Shown here in pieces: positions 1-7,907 of a DNA stretch of 15,608 bases. The notes below the pieces were generated by a model. That model made no database searches, was not told where the DNA came from, and saw nothing but the letters and a program-made list of their open reading frames with translations. Source of the DNA: Opitutia bacterium UBA3151 (GTDB lineage: Bacteria > Verrucomicrobiota > Verrucomicrobiia > Opitutales > Seribacteraceae); assembly GCA_002364975.1 (NCBI GenBank), contig DEYT01000071.1, positions 1-15,608 on the forward strand. Direction: 5' to 3'. Every line of letters begins with the position of its first letter. Position 1 is the stretch's first letter. Made by a program: the position numbers and the translations under genes.

Positions 1-989
1 GCACGTGCTGAACGAAACTGATTTCTCATGAAACGGTTTTGGATCGTTCTTTCGCACAACCTTAAATTCTCGGTAAGCCCAATTCCACTCCATATTAAAG
101 CAGACAACAAATTGGATAGTTGAAAGAGTTCAGACATTAATAAAATTTTACCAAAAAGAGGTAATTTGAGTAACGAATGGTCTAGTGCAACTCCCCCCTT
201 TTCTGTTTTACTCCATTGAACAACAACTCCAATAAATATTATAATCCCAACTAGAAAAAACGGTCCGATCGTTAAGAGAACTTCAGAACCATTGATAAGA
301 ATTTTCGACATTAAGTTTAATTCTCCTCCAAGTGAATCAAGCATCTCCTCAATTTTTTCCAGTAAAAAAAACAAGAAGAATAAAACCACTCCGAAAGCCA
401 TTAAACAAACAAAGATAGGGTAACTCATGCTGCTCAAAACTTTGGCACGAATTTCCCTCTTCTCCTCCAAATACGAAATAATTTTTCGAAGGATGGGAGA
501 AACATTTCCAGTCGCTTCTCCAGCCTCAATAACGAATGTAGATGATTCACTGAAAAACTGAGGTAGATGTCGCATCGCTCTGGACAAGGTTCTACCCTCC
601 GTTAACTCTCTCCAGAGAAAACCAGCTATTTCTTTTTGTACTGGATCGGAAAGCCTTTGATTCAACAGCTTAACCGCATCGGCAACGGGCATACCGCTTC
701 CATGAAGCTCGACCAACCTTTTGAGAAATTCAAGGCCTACTTTTTCTCCTTTTGCTCCACCCTTAACAAAGCCTTTTAAACCAGAAGTTTTATTTTCTTT
801 GCTCTGAGAATTCTTTGCGTTTTTCTTGGTCCCAACCTCTGCAGAAGCAGACTCGGAAAGATCAAGCTTTAAAGGAGTTAGGCCTTTCGATCTTAAATCC
901 TTCCTTGCCTCCTTTAAGCTTCCTGCAACGACATTACCCGAAAGTGTCTTGCCTTTCGAATTTACTCCCAGATAATTAAATTCAGGCAT
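1..989 (-). CDS. gspF: Type II secretion system inner-membrane platform protein GspF (3' part cut off)
   Basis: The ATG lies at 989-987 and the frame stays open to the left edge, giving 329 codons of a protein normally near 400 aa, so the C-terminus is missing. The start MPEFNYLGVNSKGKTLSG resembles the N-terminal stretch of GspF/PilC platform proteins. A Lys/Ser-rich linker follows at about residues 50-82. The first T2SSF helical domain (about 85-210) contains FVIEAGEATGNVSPIL, matching the family's conserved aGE.tG.l signature. Hydrophobic segments lie near 190-210 and 238-258, and a second T2SSF repeat begins with SLLKLPLFGKIL (about 272-283). GspF is the polytopic inner-membrane core that couples the GspE ATPase to pseudopilus assembly. 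It starts 8 nt after the gspE stop, so it is the distal known gene of the operon. No strong Shine-Dalgarno is visible. Identity is firm. Confidence 0.93.
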   Translation of the reverse strand, partial: MPEFNYLGVNSKGKTLSGNVVAGSLKEARKDLRSKGLTPLKLDLSESASAEVGTKKNAKNSQSKENKTSGLKGFVKGGAKGEKVGLEFLKRLVELHGSGMPVADAVKLLNQRLSDPVQKEIAGFLWRELTEGRTLSRAMRHLPQFFSESSTFVIEAGEATGNVSPILRKIISYLEEKREIRAKVLSSMSYPIFVCLMAFGVVLFFLFFLLEKIEEMLDSLGGELNLMSKILINGSEVLLTIGPFFLVGIIIFIGVVVQWSKTEKGGVALDHSLLKLPLFGKILLMSELFQLSNLLSALIWSGIGLTENLRLCERTIQNRFMRNQFRSAR

Positions 990-997
990 GCTTTACA

Positions 998-3217
998 CTA
1001 CTGTAACTCAGTAACAGGAGGGAGTGTTTGATCAACCTTTGATGACTCCACAGAAACTTCATCCTCATCCATCATTCCATCTGCGTAACGAATAACTTCT
1101 TCAAAAGTGGTCAAACCACGCTTAATTTGAGCCCATCCAGTTTCCTGTAAGGTACTCATGCCTTCTTCCAATGCGATCTCCCGAATATCGGGTGCAGAAG
1201 CACTTTTAATAACTAAGCTGTGAATTGAATCGCTCATTTTCATAAGTTCAAAAATCCCAACACGGCCCCTGTAGCCTAAATTTTGGCAACTCGGACAACC
1301 TACGGCCTCTAAGACGGAATCCCCAAACTTACACTCGTCAATGTCAACTCCCAATAGGGCAAGCGAGGCTTGCAGGTCCGACTTTTGCATTTGAGCAGGC
1401 ATGGCACATTTTGAACATAATCTTCTGACTAGCCTTTGGGCTATTACCATTTCAACGGAGGAAGCAATTAAGAAAGGCTCGATTTCCATATCAATCAATC
1501 TGGTAATAGCTCCCGGAGCATCATTAGTATGAAGTGTACTCAAAACCAAGTGTCCAGTTAAGGACGCACGAATAGCAATATCAGCAGTCTCCCGGTCACG
1601 AATTTCACCGACCATAATTACATCCGGATCTTGTCGTAAAATTTCTCGCAGGGCACTGGCAAATGTAAATCCAATTTCTGAATTAACCTGAGTCTGATTG
1701 ATTCCTGCAACCTCGTACTCAACAGGATCTTCAACCGTCATGATTCTCCTTTCCGGTTTGTGAATTCTTCGAATGAAAGCAGTCAAGGAGGTTGATTTAC
1801 CAGAGCCGGTCGGGCCGGTAACCAAAACAATACCATGGGGTTTTTCAAGAATATTGACGATATTCTTCTCATCCTTTCCTAATAACCCAAGTTCTTGCAT
1901 GGAAAGAGGTTGAGATTTTTCATTGAGTAACCGTAAACTTATGCTTTCCCCATAGAGAGTCGGTAAAGTAGATACTCGGATATCTAAATCACTTTGCCCA
2001 TGACTAAAATTTATACGCCCACCTTGCGGTCTTCTTTTTTCAGATATGTTGATGCCACCCATTATTTTTATTCGGGAAATAATCGCATCCTGAAAACTAC
2101 GAAGGTTGTCGGGAACACGCACTGGAACAAGTTGCCCATCAATCCGATACCTGATTTGCAAAGTTTCTTTATGCGGTTCGAAATGAATATCTGTGGCACG
2201 GTCCACGATCGCCTTCATAATAACTTCATTTACAAACCGGATAATCGCAGCATTTTGATCCTCTAAATCATCTTGCTGATCTTCCTCTCCATCCTGATCG
2301 AGGTCAGAGTCATCCAAGCTTTCAGCACCAATACCAAAGTTTTCAGTTATGGCACGTGTAACTTTCTCTGGAAGGCCAAGATACCAAATGGGTTTTTTAC
2401 CCGAAACGGCATAGACCCACCGACTCATTCTTGGCGTTGGGGGCCATAGGGTAAGCAGATGCACTTTATTTCCCTTAGAATTTAGACTCAGATTACTTTT
2501 ACCCACACTTTCAGACTGCTGAATTCCTTGTTGTAGCACTTCAACTAATTCTTCAGTAGGGCAAGGTTTGGTAAGGATTTTGAACACTTGCCCTGAATTA
2601 ATAGCATCTTTGGCAATTTCAAAATCAGAATGCCCTGTGATGAGGACGCAGACAATCTTTGGATCAATTTTGCGTATTTCAGTGATCATACTGGAGCCAC
2701 TCATTCCAGGCATTCGCATATCCGACAAAATAATGGAAAAACCCCCTACCTTCTTAAAAACTTCAATCCCCTCATCACCACTTGAGGCCACATGCACCTC
2801 AAAATCATTTCGCAATTGAAGCTGAAAGCCTTTCAAAATCCCTTCTTCGTCATCTACGCACAAAACCTTTGGTTTTTGAACACTTTGCTCCATCGCATCA
2901 ATAGGCAAACAACTATATGAATGAATCAGCCGCAAAGGTAGGATTTTGGTAGGATTACTAGAAAGCTCAAAATCATCAACAAAAGTAAGGTCTAATCTTC
3001 TTGATATCTCTTTGATGATAGACTCTACCGATTTTGAATCTTTCGAAGCAAGCAACCTAGCCCGATCTTCTCGGTTTGCACCCAAGATATTCAGCCTGTC
3101 TAGATCAGATAAATCTGGCCACCAATCCATGTGGTCTTGGAGTTCCAAATCAAGTTCGTGCAACGAACGATTTGTATTTTCTCCTTCGTCAATATCCTCG
3201 GTTTCCTCTTCTTTCAT
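998..3217 (-). CDS. gspE: Type II secretion ATPase GspE with an inserted response-regulator receiver domain
   Basis: This 739-aa cytoplasmic ATPase powers pseudopilus assembly. Its ATPase core is complete: Asp box around 340-361, Walker A GPTGSGKS (468-475), Walker B region DVIMVGEIRDRETA (532-545), His box GHLVLSTLHTND (555-566), and a zinc-binding tetracysteine C601/C604/C641/C644 followed by GYRGRVGIFE. The N-terminal region is unusual. Residues about 65-106 look like the first part of the GspE/MshE N-domain, ending in KILPLRLIHSYSCLPI. A full receiver (REC) domain follows at about 115-238, with acidic pocket D122/D123, phosphoacceptor D166 (LSDMRMPG), T194 and K217 (LTKPCP). Residues about 251-295 then resemble the second part of the N-domain. 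An acidic linker (300-320) leads to the ATPase. Length exceeds the usual ~500-570 aa by about one REC domain. The start lies 12 nt after the upstream stop. Confidence 0.96.
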   Translation of the reverse strand: MKEEETEDIDEGENTNRSLHELDLELQDHMDWWPDLSDLDRLNILGANREDRARLLASKDSKSVESIIKEISRRLDLTFVDDFELSSNPTKILPLRLIHSYSCLPIDAMEQSVQKPKVLCVDDEEGILKGFQLQLRNDFEVHVASSGDEGIEVFKKVGGFSIILSDMRMPGMSGSSMITEIRKIDPKIVCVLITGHSDFEIAKDAINSGQVFKILTKPCPTEELVEVLQQGIQQSESVGKSNLSLNSKGNKVHLLTLWPPTPRMSRWVYAVSGKKPIWYLGLPEKVTRAITENFGIGAESLDDSDLDQDGEEDQQDDLEDQNAAIIRFVNEVIMKAIVDRATDIHFEPHKETLQIRYRIDGQLVPVRVPDNLRSFQDAIISRIKIMGGINISEKRRPQGGRINFSHGQSDLDIRVSTLPTLYGESISLRLLNEKSQPLSMQELGLLGKDEKNIVNILEKPHGIVLVTGPTGSGKSTSLTAFIRRIHKPERRIMTVEDPVEYEVAGINQTQVNSEIGFTFASALREILRQDPDVIMVGEIRDRETADIAIRASLTGHLVLSTLHTNDAPGAITRLIDMEIEPFLIASSVEMVIAQRLVRRLCSKCAMPAQMQKSDLQASLALLGVDIDECKFGDSVLEAVGCPSCQNLGYRGRVGIFELMKMSDSIHSLVIKSASAPDIREIALEEGMSTLQETGWAQIKRGLTTFEEVIRYADGMMDEDEVSVESSKVDQTLPPVTELQ

Positions 3218-3229
3218 CTAAATAAGCAA

Positions 3230-3748
3230 TTAAGGGGTAGTGATCGTTGGTTTTCGAGGTGGAATTTTCACGCGAGGGAGATTTGTATTTGGAAGACGAA
3301 TCGGAGATTTTGCCGGAGCGGCAGTCTGTTTTTTCTTTACGGGTTGGGCACTGGGTACTGGCAAGATCTTATGTTGCGAAGCTTTAAGGCTCAAAGTTTG
3401 CCCCCCTTTCATTTTGACTACCTCCGTTTCAGGATTGAAACTTTCAATTTGAACTTTTCCATCGTCAAGACTTTCCCCTTTCTTTAGCCAATAACCTTTG
3501 TTTTTAACTTTGTCAAAAAGAGCAAAGTGCCAGGTTCCCTCAAACTTAAAGAATCCGCGTAACTCCAAGTTGGAGTTTATCGGCTTTGGAGACGGCGGTG
3601 GAGGTGCTGGGTTCACAATTGAAGTTGGCTTACGATTCTGACTTCCCGGCCTTAAAAAAGGGTTACCTTGAGCATGGGTCGAAAGCTGAAATGCAAAACA
3701 GATTACAAAAAGTAAAAAAAATAAAACCTGCATTCTCATCTTTATCAT
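3230..3748 (-). CDS. Small exported GspC/PilP-like T2SS protein
   Basis: This 172-aa protein has a hydrophobic N-terminus (about residues 6-22), ending in THAQG, which could be a signal peptide or an inner-membrane anchor. Proline-rich segments (about 48-56 and 142-172) flank a compact middle domain (about 60-125) with LELRGFF, GYWLKKGE and the run VVKMKGGQTLSLK. That layout resembles the homology region of GspC or the periplasmic domain of PilP, which contact the secretin N0 domain. No PDZ or coiled-coil tail is present, so it would be a minimal GspC. Its ATG overlaps the gspD stop by 4 nt (ATGA), and gspE follows 12 nt after its stop, which puts it where a secretin partner is expected. The assignment rests on context and a weak pattern match, so no symbol is given. 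In-frame ATGs at codons 4 and 6 are alternative starts. Confidence 0.6.
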   Translation of the reverse strand: MIKMRMQVLFFLLFVICFAFQLSTHAQGNPFLRPGSQNRKPTSIVNPAPPPPSPKPINSNLELRGFFKFEGTWHFALFDKVKNKGYWLKKGESLDDGKVQIESFNPETEVVKMKGGQTLSLKASQHKILPVPSAQPVKKKQTAAPAKSPIRLPNTNLPRVKIPPRKPTITTP

Positions 3749-6078
3749 AAGAGTTTTGGAGGAGTTGCAGGCATGTCTTGCGGATTCTGCTTTATGTTTT
3801 CTCTTCCGTTGATGTCAGGCATTCCCAAGATCTTACCGGAGGGAGAAACGAACTTTGGAGCATAAGTCCCCTCAATTCTAGTATCAATAGAGTTTATATT
3901 TTCCAAGGTTTCATCAAAATCGGGTTTAATAATGGTTGGCCTGAGGAAAATAAGCAGTTCAGTGGGCGTATATTTAACCGTCTTAGGACGAAAGAATTTT
4001 TCGCCAAAATAGGGGATATCGCTCAACAAGTTATATTTTGATTCTGTTGAATCAACCTGTACTTCTTGAAGGCCACCCAAGACAATTATTTCTCCGTCAC
4101 GAATGGTCACCAGTGATTTTGCTTCCCTGACTTTCTTACCAGGCAAAGACTGGCCTTGATAAGTATTACTTTGAGTCTCATCAAATTTTTCTGCCTTAAC
4201 TTCCACTTCCATAAAAATAGACCCCTTGGAAATAATGGTGCCGTTTTCATCCATTTTTGGAAGGCCGATTTTAGGCTTCTTGATTTGAAGTTCGGTCTTT
4301 GCGGTAATTTGATCACGCTGTCCAGTATTGGAGCCTTCCGTAGTTGAAACATTGCCATAATAAGTAGGGACAACAATATTTCTTTCATCTTCGATCAAAA
4401 TATGAACCTCAGGAGCATTGTGCGAAACCATGAGAGATGGAGTGGAAAATATGCGCACATCATTCCGCTCAGAAGAAAGGGCAAAAATCTGATCCCACCG
4501 AATGCCAGTAAGTTCCCAATTCTGAATTTGAAAAGGAATGGAAGTATTTAGACCAGGTACACCAAGAATTCCTTGCAAGGTTTCATTTTGCACCTGATTT
4601 ATTGTAACATCACCATCAGTTCCCAGTGAACTGTCACCCGTTGTGGTTGTAGTTACAGGCTCTCCGAATAGACCATCGGCTCGGGGTCCTCTCGCATACT
4701 TTGACCACTCTAGTCCACCAAACAAGGAATCAATTCCTCTTTGATTTTGCTCGGTTAGATCGACCATTACAAAAATAGTATCTATCCGGGCAAGAGGGAG
4801 TGGCTGGTCTAAAGACTCAATCATTCTACCTATTTCTAAAATGTCCTCCTTGGTACCATAAACAAGTATGGCATTACTTCTTTCATCGGAAGATATGGTG
4901 ATGAAGTCGCTGAATTCATGCGAACCCTCTCCTCCGCCGGTATCTGTACTTGCCTGCTTGGCGTTGGCTGCAGGACTGGGTGGTGTTGTCCCTTTGCTCG
5001 CTTCATTATTTGTATTTCTCGCTGTAGATTTGTTACCTTGGATTTGTTGCTTTATCCGCTGTTGGTTTTTAATTACCTCGTCCAAAATGGATTGAATATC
5101 ATTTGACTCTGCATGCTGCAATTTGAAGAGCTTACTGGTTGTCTTCATCTTGATTGGGGCATCATAGGTTTCCAAAATAAATTCTAAAGTTTCCTTGTTT
5201 TCTTTTCTCGTAACGATGATCAGTTTACCTGTTCTATCATCAGAATCCACATTAGTGGTACCTCCAAGAAAAGGTTTAAAGCTCCCGTCAATCATAGCCT
5301 TAAGCTTACTCTCAAGCTCTCGGGCACCGGCATGTTTCACCGGCCAAACAATCCATTCCATACCCAGGTCTTCTCTTCGGATTGGTTTATCGATCGTAGT
5401 TAATAATTTCTCCATTCTTTGAAGATTTAATAGTGAGTCGGTTACAAGAATGCTATTGGCTTTCTCGAACACCAGCAAGGAACCGACATTGGGGGTTGCA
5501 AAGGGGTTCAACTGCTCTCGGACTTCAATAGCTGGAGCATATTCCAAATGGAACATTTTCACATATATCCTCTGGCTTGGTCGAAGGCCGATAGCAGGGC
5601 CATCAAGCCAAATGGGAACATGCACATTGATTCCGGATGCTGGTACCGCTTTAAAGAACAAATCATCCATCTTGGTAATTCCTATACCATTCATGGCTAG
5701 CAAACTTTCCAAGGCTCTAAGAGTTTCCCGCTTGGTCAAAACGCTCATGCTGTCAAACGTGATTTTAACTGCAGGTAAATTCTGGGGGCGCAAAATGTAA
5801 CGCCCGGTAATCATTTGAATCATGTCCAAAATCATATTGGTATCATGATCCCGTAAGCGCAACCGCTCCATCGGGTCATCCAAACCAGCAATCAGAGACA
5901 ACTCATCAGGATCCGTCAATGCACCGAGGGGAAACGGAGCATCGCCGAAATCTTCAGCTTCCTGAGTCGCAGGTGGAATGGCAGCAGGTGGAGAGCTTTC
6001 TTCATTCAAAGGGACCTGAGAAAAAAGATTTCCAGCCAAAAAAATGAGTTGGAAATGAAAAGTTAGGAATAATTTCAT
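3745..6078 (-). CDS. gspD: Type II secretion outer-membrane secretin GspD
   Basis: This 777-aa secretin forms the outer-membrane gate of the T2SS. The N-terminus (about 1-21, ending LFSQ) reads as a signal peptide, followed by a Pro/Ala/Glu-rich stretch (25-60). N0 is at about 70-146 and three ring-forming N1-N3 modules are at about 168-232, 240-308 and 312-425. N3 carries a low-complexity Gln/Asn/Ser/Gly insert at about 340-388. The secretin core (about 430-715) has the hallmark VREAKSLVTIRDGEIIVLGG (649-668), LLSDIPYFGEKFF (684-696) and TELLIFLRPTII (706-717). A 60-residue tail follows. A Thr-rich loop sits at 475-495. The ATG overlaps the stop of the gspM-like gene by 4 nt, and the stop overlaps the next start the same way. 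No lipobox cysteine is seen, so a separate pilotin or none is expected. Confidence 0.95.
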   Translation of the reverse strand: MKLFLTFHFQLIFLAGNLFSQVPLNEESSPPAAIPPATQEAEDFGDAPFPLGALTDPDELSLIAGLDDPMERLRLRDHDTNMILDMIQMITGRYILRPQNLPAVKITFDSMSVLTKRETLRALESLLAMNGIGITKMDDLFFKAVPASGINVHVPIWLDGPAIGLRPSQRIYVKMFHLEYAPAIEVREQLNPFATPNVGSLLVFEKANSILVTDSLLNLQRMEKLLTTIDKPIRREDLGMEWIVWPVKHAGARELESKLKAMIDGSFKPFLGGTTNVDSDDRTGKLIIVTRKENKETLEFILETYDAPIKMKTTSKLFKLQHAESNDIQSILDEVIKNQQRIKQQIQGNKSTARNTNNEASKGTTPPSPAANAKQASTDTGGGEGSHEFSDFITISSDERSNAILVYGTKEDILEIGRMIESLDQPLPLARIDTIFVMVDLTEQNQRGIDSLFGGLEWSKYARGPRADGLFGEPVTTTTTGDSSLGTDGDVTINQVQNETLQGILGVPGLNTSIPFQIQNWELTGIRWDQIFALSSERNDVRIFSTPSLMVSHNAPEVHILIEDERNIVVPTYYGNVSTTEGSNTGQRDQITAKTELQIKKPKIGLPKMDENGTIISKGSIFMEVEVKAEKFDETQSNTYQGQSLPGKKVREAKSLVTIRDGEIIVLGGLQEVQVDSTESKYNLLSDIPYFGEKFFRPKTVKYTPTELLIFLRPTIIKPDFDETLENINSIDTRIEGTYAPKFVSPSGKILGMPDINGRENIKQNPQDMPATPPKLL

Positions 6079-6626
6079 TGGTTTATAAATTCTACCGAGC
6101 TCACCTCAAAGGTCGCGTCGTAAGTTGTAGCATCATAGGGTCGGCTCTTGGGGGGATAATTCGGTTTAATTTTTACTTCGCTCAAGAACATGTAGGGACG
6201 CTCTTCCCTTATCAGGTTGGCATATTCCTCCACTTGAGGATAACTGGCTCGTTCAAAAGTAATCTTAATTCTATGCTGTGAATATCTATCCCGTTCTACA
6301 GTATCCAATTCACGATAATCTCGTTGGGGGAAAACTTTGTCAGCAAGACTGGATGCACGATTACTCAAATTTTTCTTATCATAGCTTTTGTTCTTTTGCT
6401 CTAATTTTTGTTGCTCCAGAGCTTTTTGAATAAACGGCTTAAGTTCAATGTACTTACTATATTGAGTCATATTATGCTCAGCATCATCCAGAATTGAATA
6501 CTCACGAATTGCATCTTGAATAACCATTTTGTATAGAACAACGAGTAGAACGAGCCATAAGGTAATCACCAGTAAGTTTTGCTCCCGGTCCGAAAGCCTA
6601 AAGAAGAGCTTTTCAATCCCCTTCAT
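6075..6626 (-). CDS. GspM/PilO-like T2SS inner-membrane assembly protein
   Basis: This 183-aa protein has the bitopic GspM/PilO layout. A short cytoplasmic N-terminus with LSDREQNLL precedes one membrane helix (about 18-37), then a charged, probably coiled-coil segment (about 40-95) rich in Gln, Lys and Glu. A compact periplasmic domain (about 105-180) alternates strands and helices as in the ferredoxin-like fold of GspM/PilO. The start SDREQNLL resembles the SxRE..L pattern often found just before the GspM helix. GspM pairs with GspL and links the ATPase/platform to the periplasmic parts. It overlaps the gspL-like gene (ATGA, 6623-6626) and gspD (ATGA, 6075-6078). Sequence conservation in this family is low, so the call rests on topology, size and position between gspL-like and gspD. 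Confidence 0.72.
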   Translation of the reverse strand: MKGIEKLFFRLSDREQNLLVITLWLVLLVVLYKMVIQDAIREYSILDDAEHNMTQYSKYIELKPFIQKALEQQKLEQKNKSYDKKNLSNRASSLADKVFPQRDYRELDTVERDRYSQHRIKITFERASYPQVEEYANLIREERPYMFLSEVKIKPNYPPKSRPYDATTYDATFEVSSVEFINQ

Positions 6627-7876
6627 CCTGGCTCTGCCTCCCTGGGTAAGGTAGATTCTTCAGAAGCTGATTGTTTCGCAGGCTCTTCCATTAAATCAAA
6701 TTCAATTTCAAAGGTGGTTTTTCCACCATCACTTTCAATTTCACGAATTTCTTCCCCTGAACGGTTTTTTCGGATGTTAGCAACCTTGTTCTTTTCTAAA
6801 TTTTCAATGAAAGTATTGATCGCTTCCACATTTTTGCCTTGTCCCTCGAGTTTGACCTCGTTTCTACTTTCAAAATGAGCTTGGGAAAACCATAGTTCAG
6901 GCCCGTCTTGTCCAAAACCACGGTGACTACCCAAACGGCCAAGAGCTCCAAATACATCAATTCCACCAAGTTTATTCTGCCTGAGCTTTTCCAATAGCTT
7001 TTGGTCTTCCCTAACCTTAGGTACCTCCGCATACATTCGCTGGGCATCCGCTGCTTTACCTGAAGAAAGAACCTTCAAATAACTGACCCCTGCGAGTAAA
7101 ACCAACACAGCAGCCATCCCAAAACCCCAACTCATCATCGCTTGCCATCGTAAGCGGGAGAACCTTCTTCTCCTTTGTTCCGATTCTTTAAAAACTGGAG
7201 GACGGAGGTCCACATTCCATAGTTTATCCGCACCAAGCAAAACATTTTGTTCAAGTTCTAATTTAGGATCCTTGCCAACCAGCCACTTGTGCTCGAACTT
7301 GAAGTAACCATCTTTAGTTCTGAAAAATTCTTCGAGAACGAGAATGTCAGTTTCCAAATCATAGTGCTCCAAATCTACGAGAGATAGGAGTTTCCCTCGT
7401 GCGATTCCGAGAGCCTCTTCATCTTCAGGATTAACGGGAAAAGAGAAAATTGCTTTGGGTACTGGACATTCCTTCTCGAAACAGCCAGCACTAAGCGTTT
7501 CTTCGTGTAAAAGTAATCTTGTGGTAGGCTTCTCAAAGTTCGCCCCAAAAAGAGAAATAAAAGATGGAAATACCCTTCGGAATAATTCTAAGTTTTGCCA
7601 ACCAAGATTCCTGAGCTTCGAAAAAGGAGTAGCAAACAAAAATATATGGTTCGTTTCGGGAGAATTATAAAATCCCCATGCTAACTGATCAACGGGGTAA
7701 GGTGAAAATTCATCCTTTTCAAGGACTCCTAAGACTAAGTCCTCGACTTCTTTTTCCTCAACCGACTCTGGGCAAGAAATACATTCACAAAAGAAATGCT
7801 CCCCTGGTATAAGAAGGGTTATTTCACGCAGTTCACCAATAGGCAGGCTAGAACCATTGTCAGGATTATCCTCCAT
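6623..7876 (-). CDS. GspL/PilN-like T2SS assembly protein with a short cytoplasmic domain
   Basis: This 417-aa protein has one clear membrane helix (about 249-268), preceded by a basic cluster (about 235-245). Its cytoplasmic half (1-235) starts with ITLLIPGEHFF and contains DEFSPYPVDQLAWGFY, reminiscent of the GspL/PilM actin-like domain, which recruits GspE. At about 235 residues it is not far below the usual length, but no phosphate-binding loops are recognisable. The periplasmic half has a coiled-coil stretch (about 275-302) and a probable ferredoxin-like domain (about 328-395), as in GspL/PilN. The C-terminus is Glu/Pro-rich. The gene follows gspK after 31 nt and overlaps the gspM-like gene by 4 nt, the expected K-L-M order. 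Similarity to named families is weak; the call combines topology and position. Confidence 0.7.
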   Translation of the reverse strand: MEDNPDNGSSLPIGELREITLLIPGEHFFCECISCPESVEEKEVEDLVLGVLEKDEFSPYPVDQLAWGFYNSPETNHIFLFATPFSKLRNLGWQNLELFRRVFPSFISLFGANFEKPTTRLLLHEETLSAGCFEKECPVPKAIFSFPVNPEDEEALGIARGKLLSLVDLEHYDLETDILVLEEFFRTKDGYFKFEHKWLVGKDPKLELEQNVLLGADKLWNVDLRPPVFKESEQRRRRFSRLRWQAMMSWGFGMAAVLVLLAGVSYLKVLSSGKAADAQRMYAEVPKVREDQKLLEKLRQNKLGGIDVFGALGRLGSHRGFGQDGPELWFSQAHFESRNEVKLEGQGKNVEAINTFIENLEKNKVANIRKNRSGEEIREIESDGGKTTFEIEFDLMEEPAKQSASEESTLPREAEPG

Positions 7877-7907
7877 TCAAGCTAATACTCTACCCAAAAT
7901 CAGTGCT

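Noticed and set aside
5450..5800. A 116-codon plus-strand frame opposite gspD
   Set aside because: It is antisense to the conserved secretin N0-N1 region, with no recognisable features.
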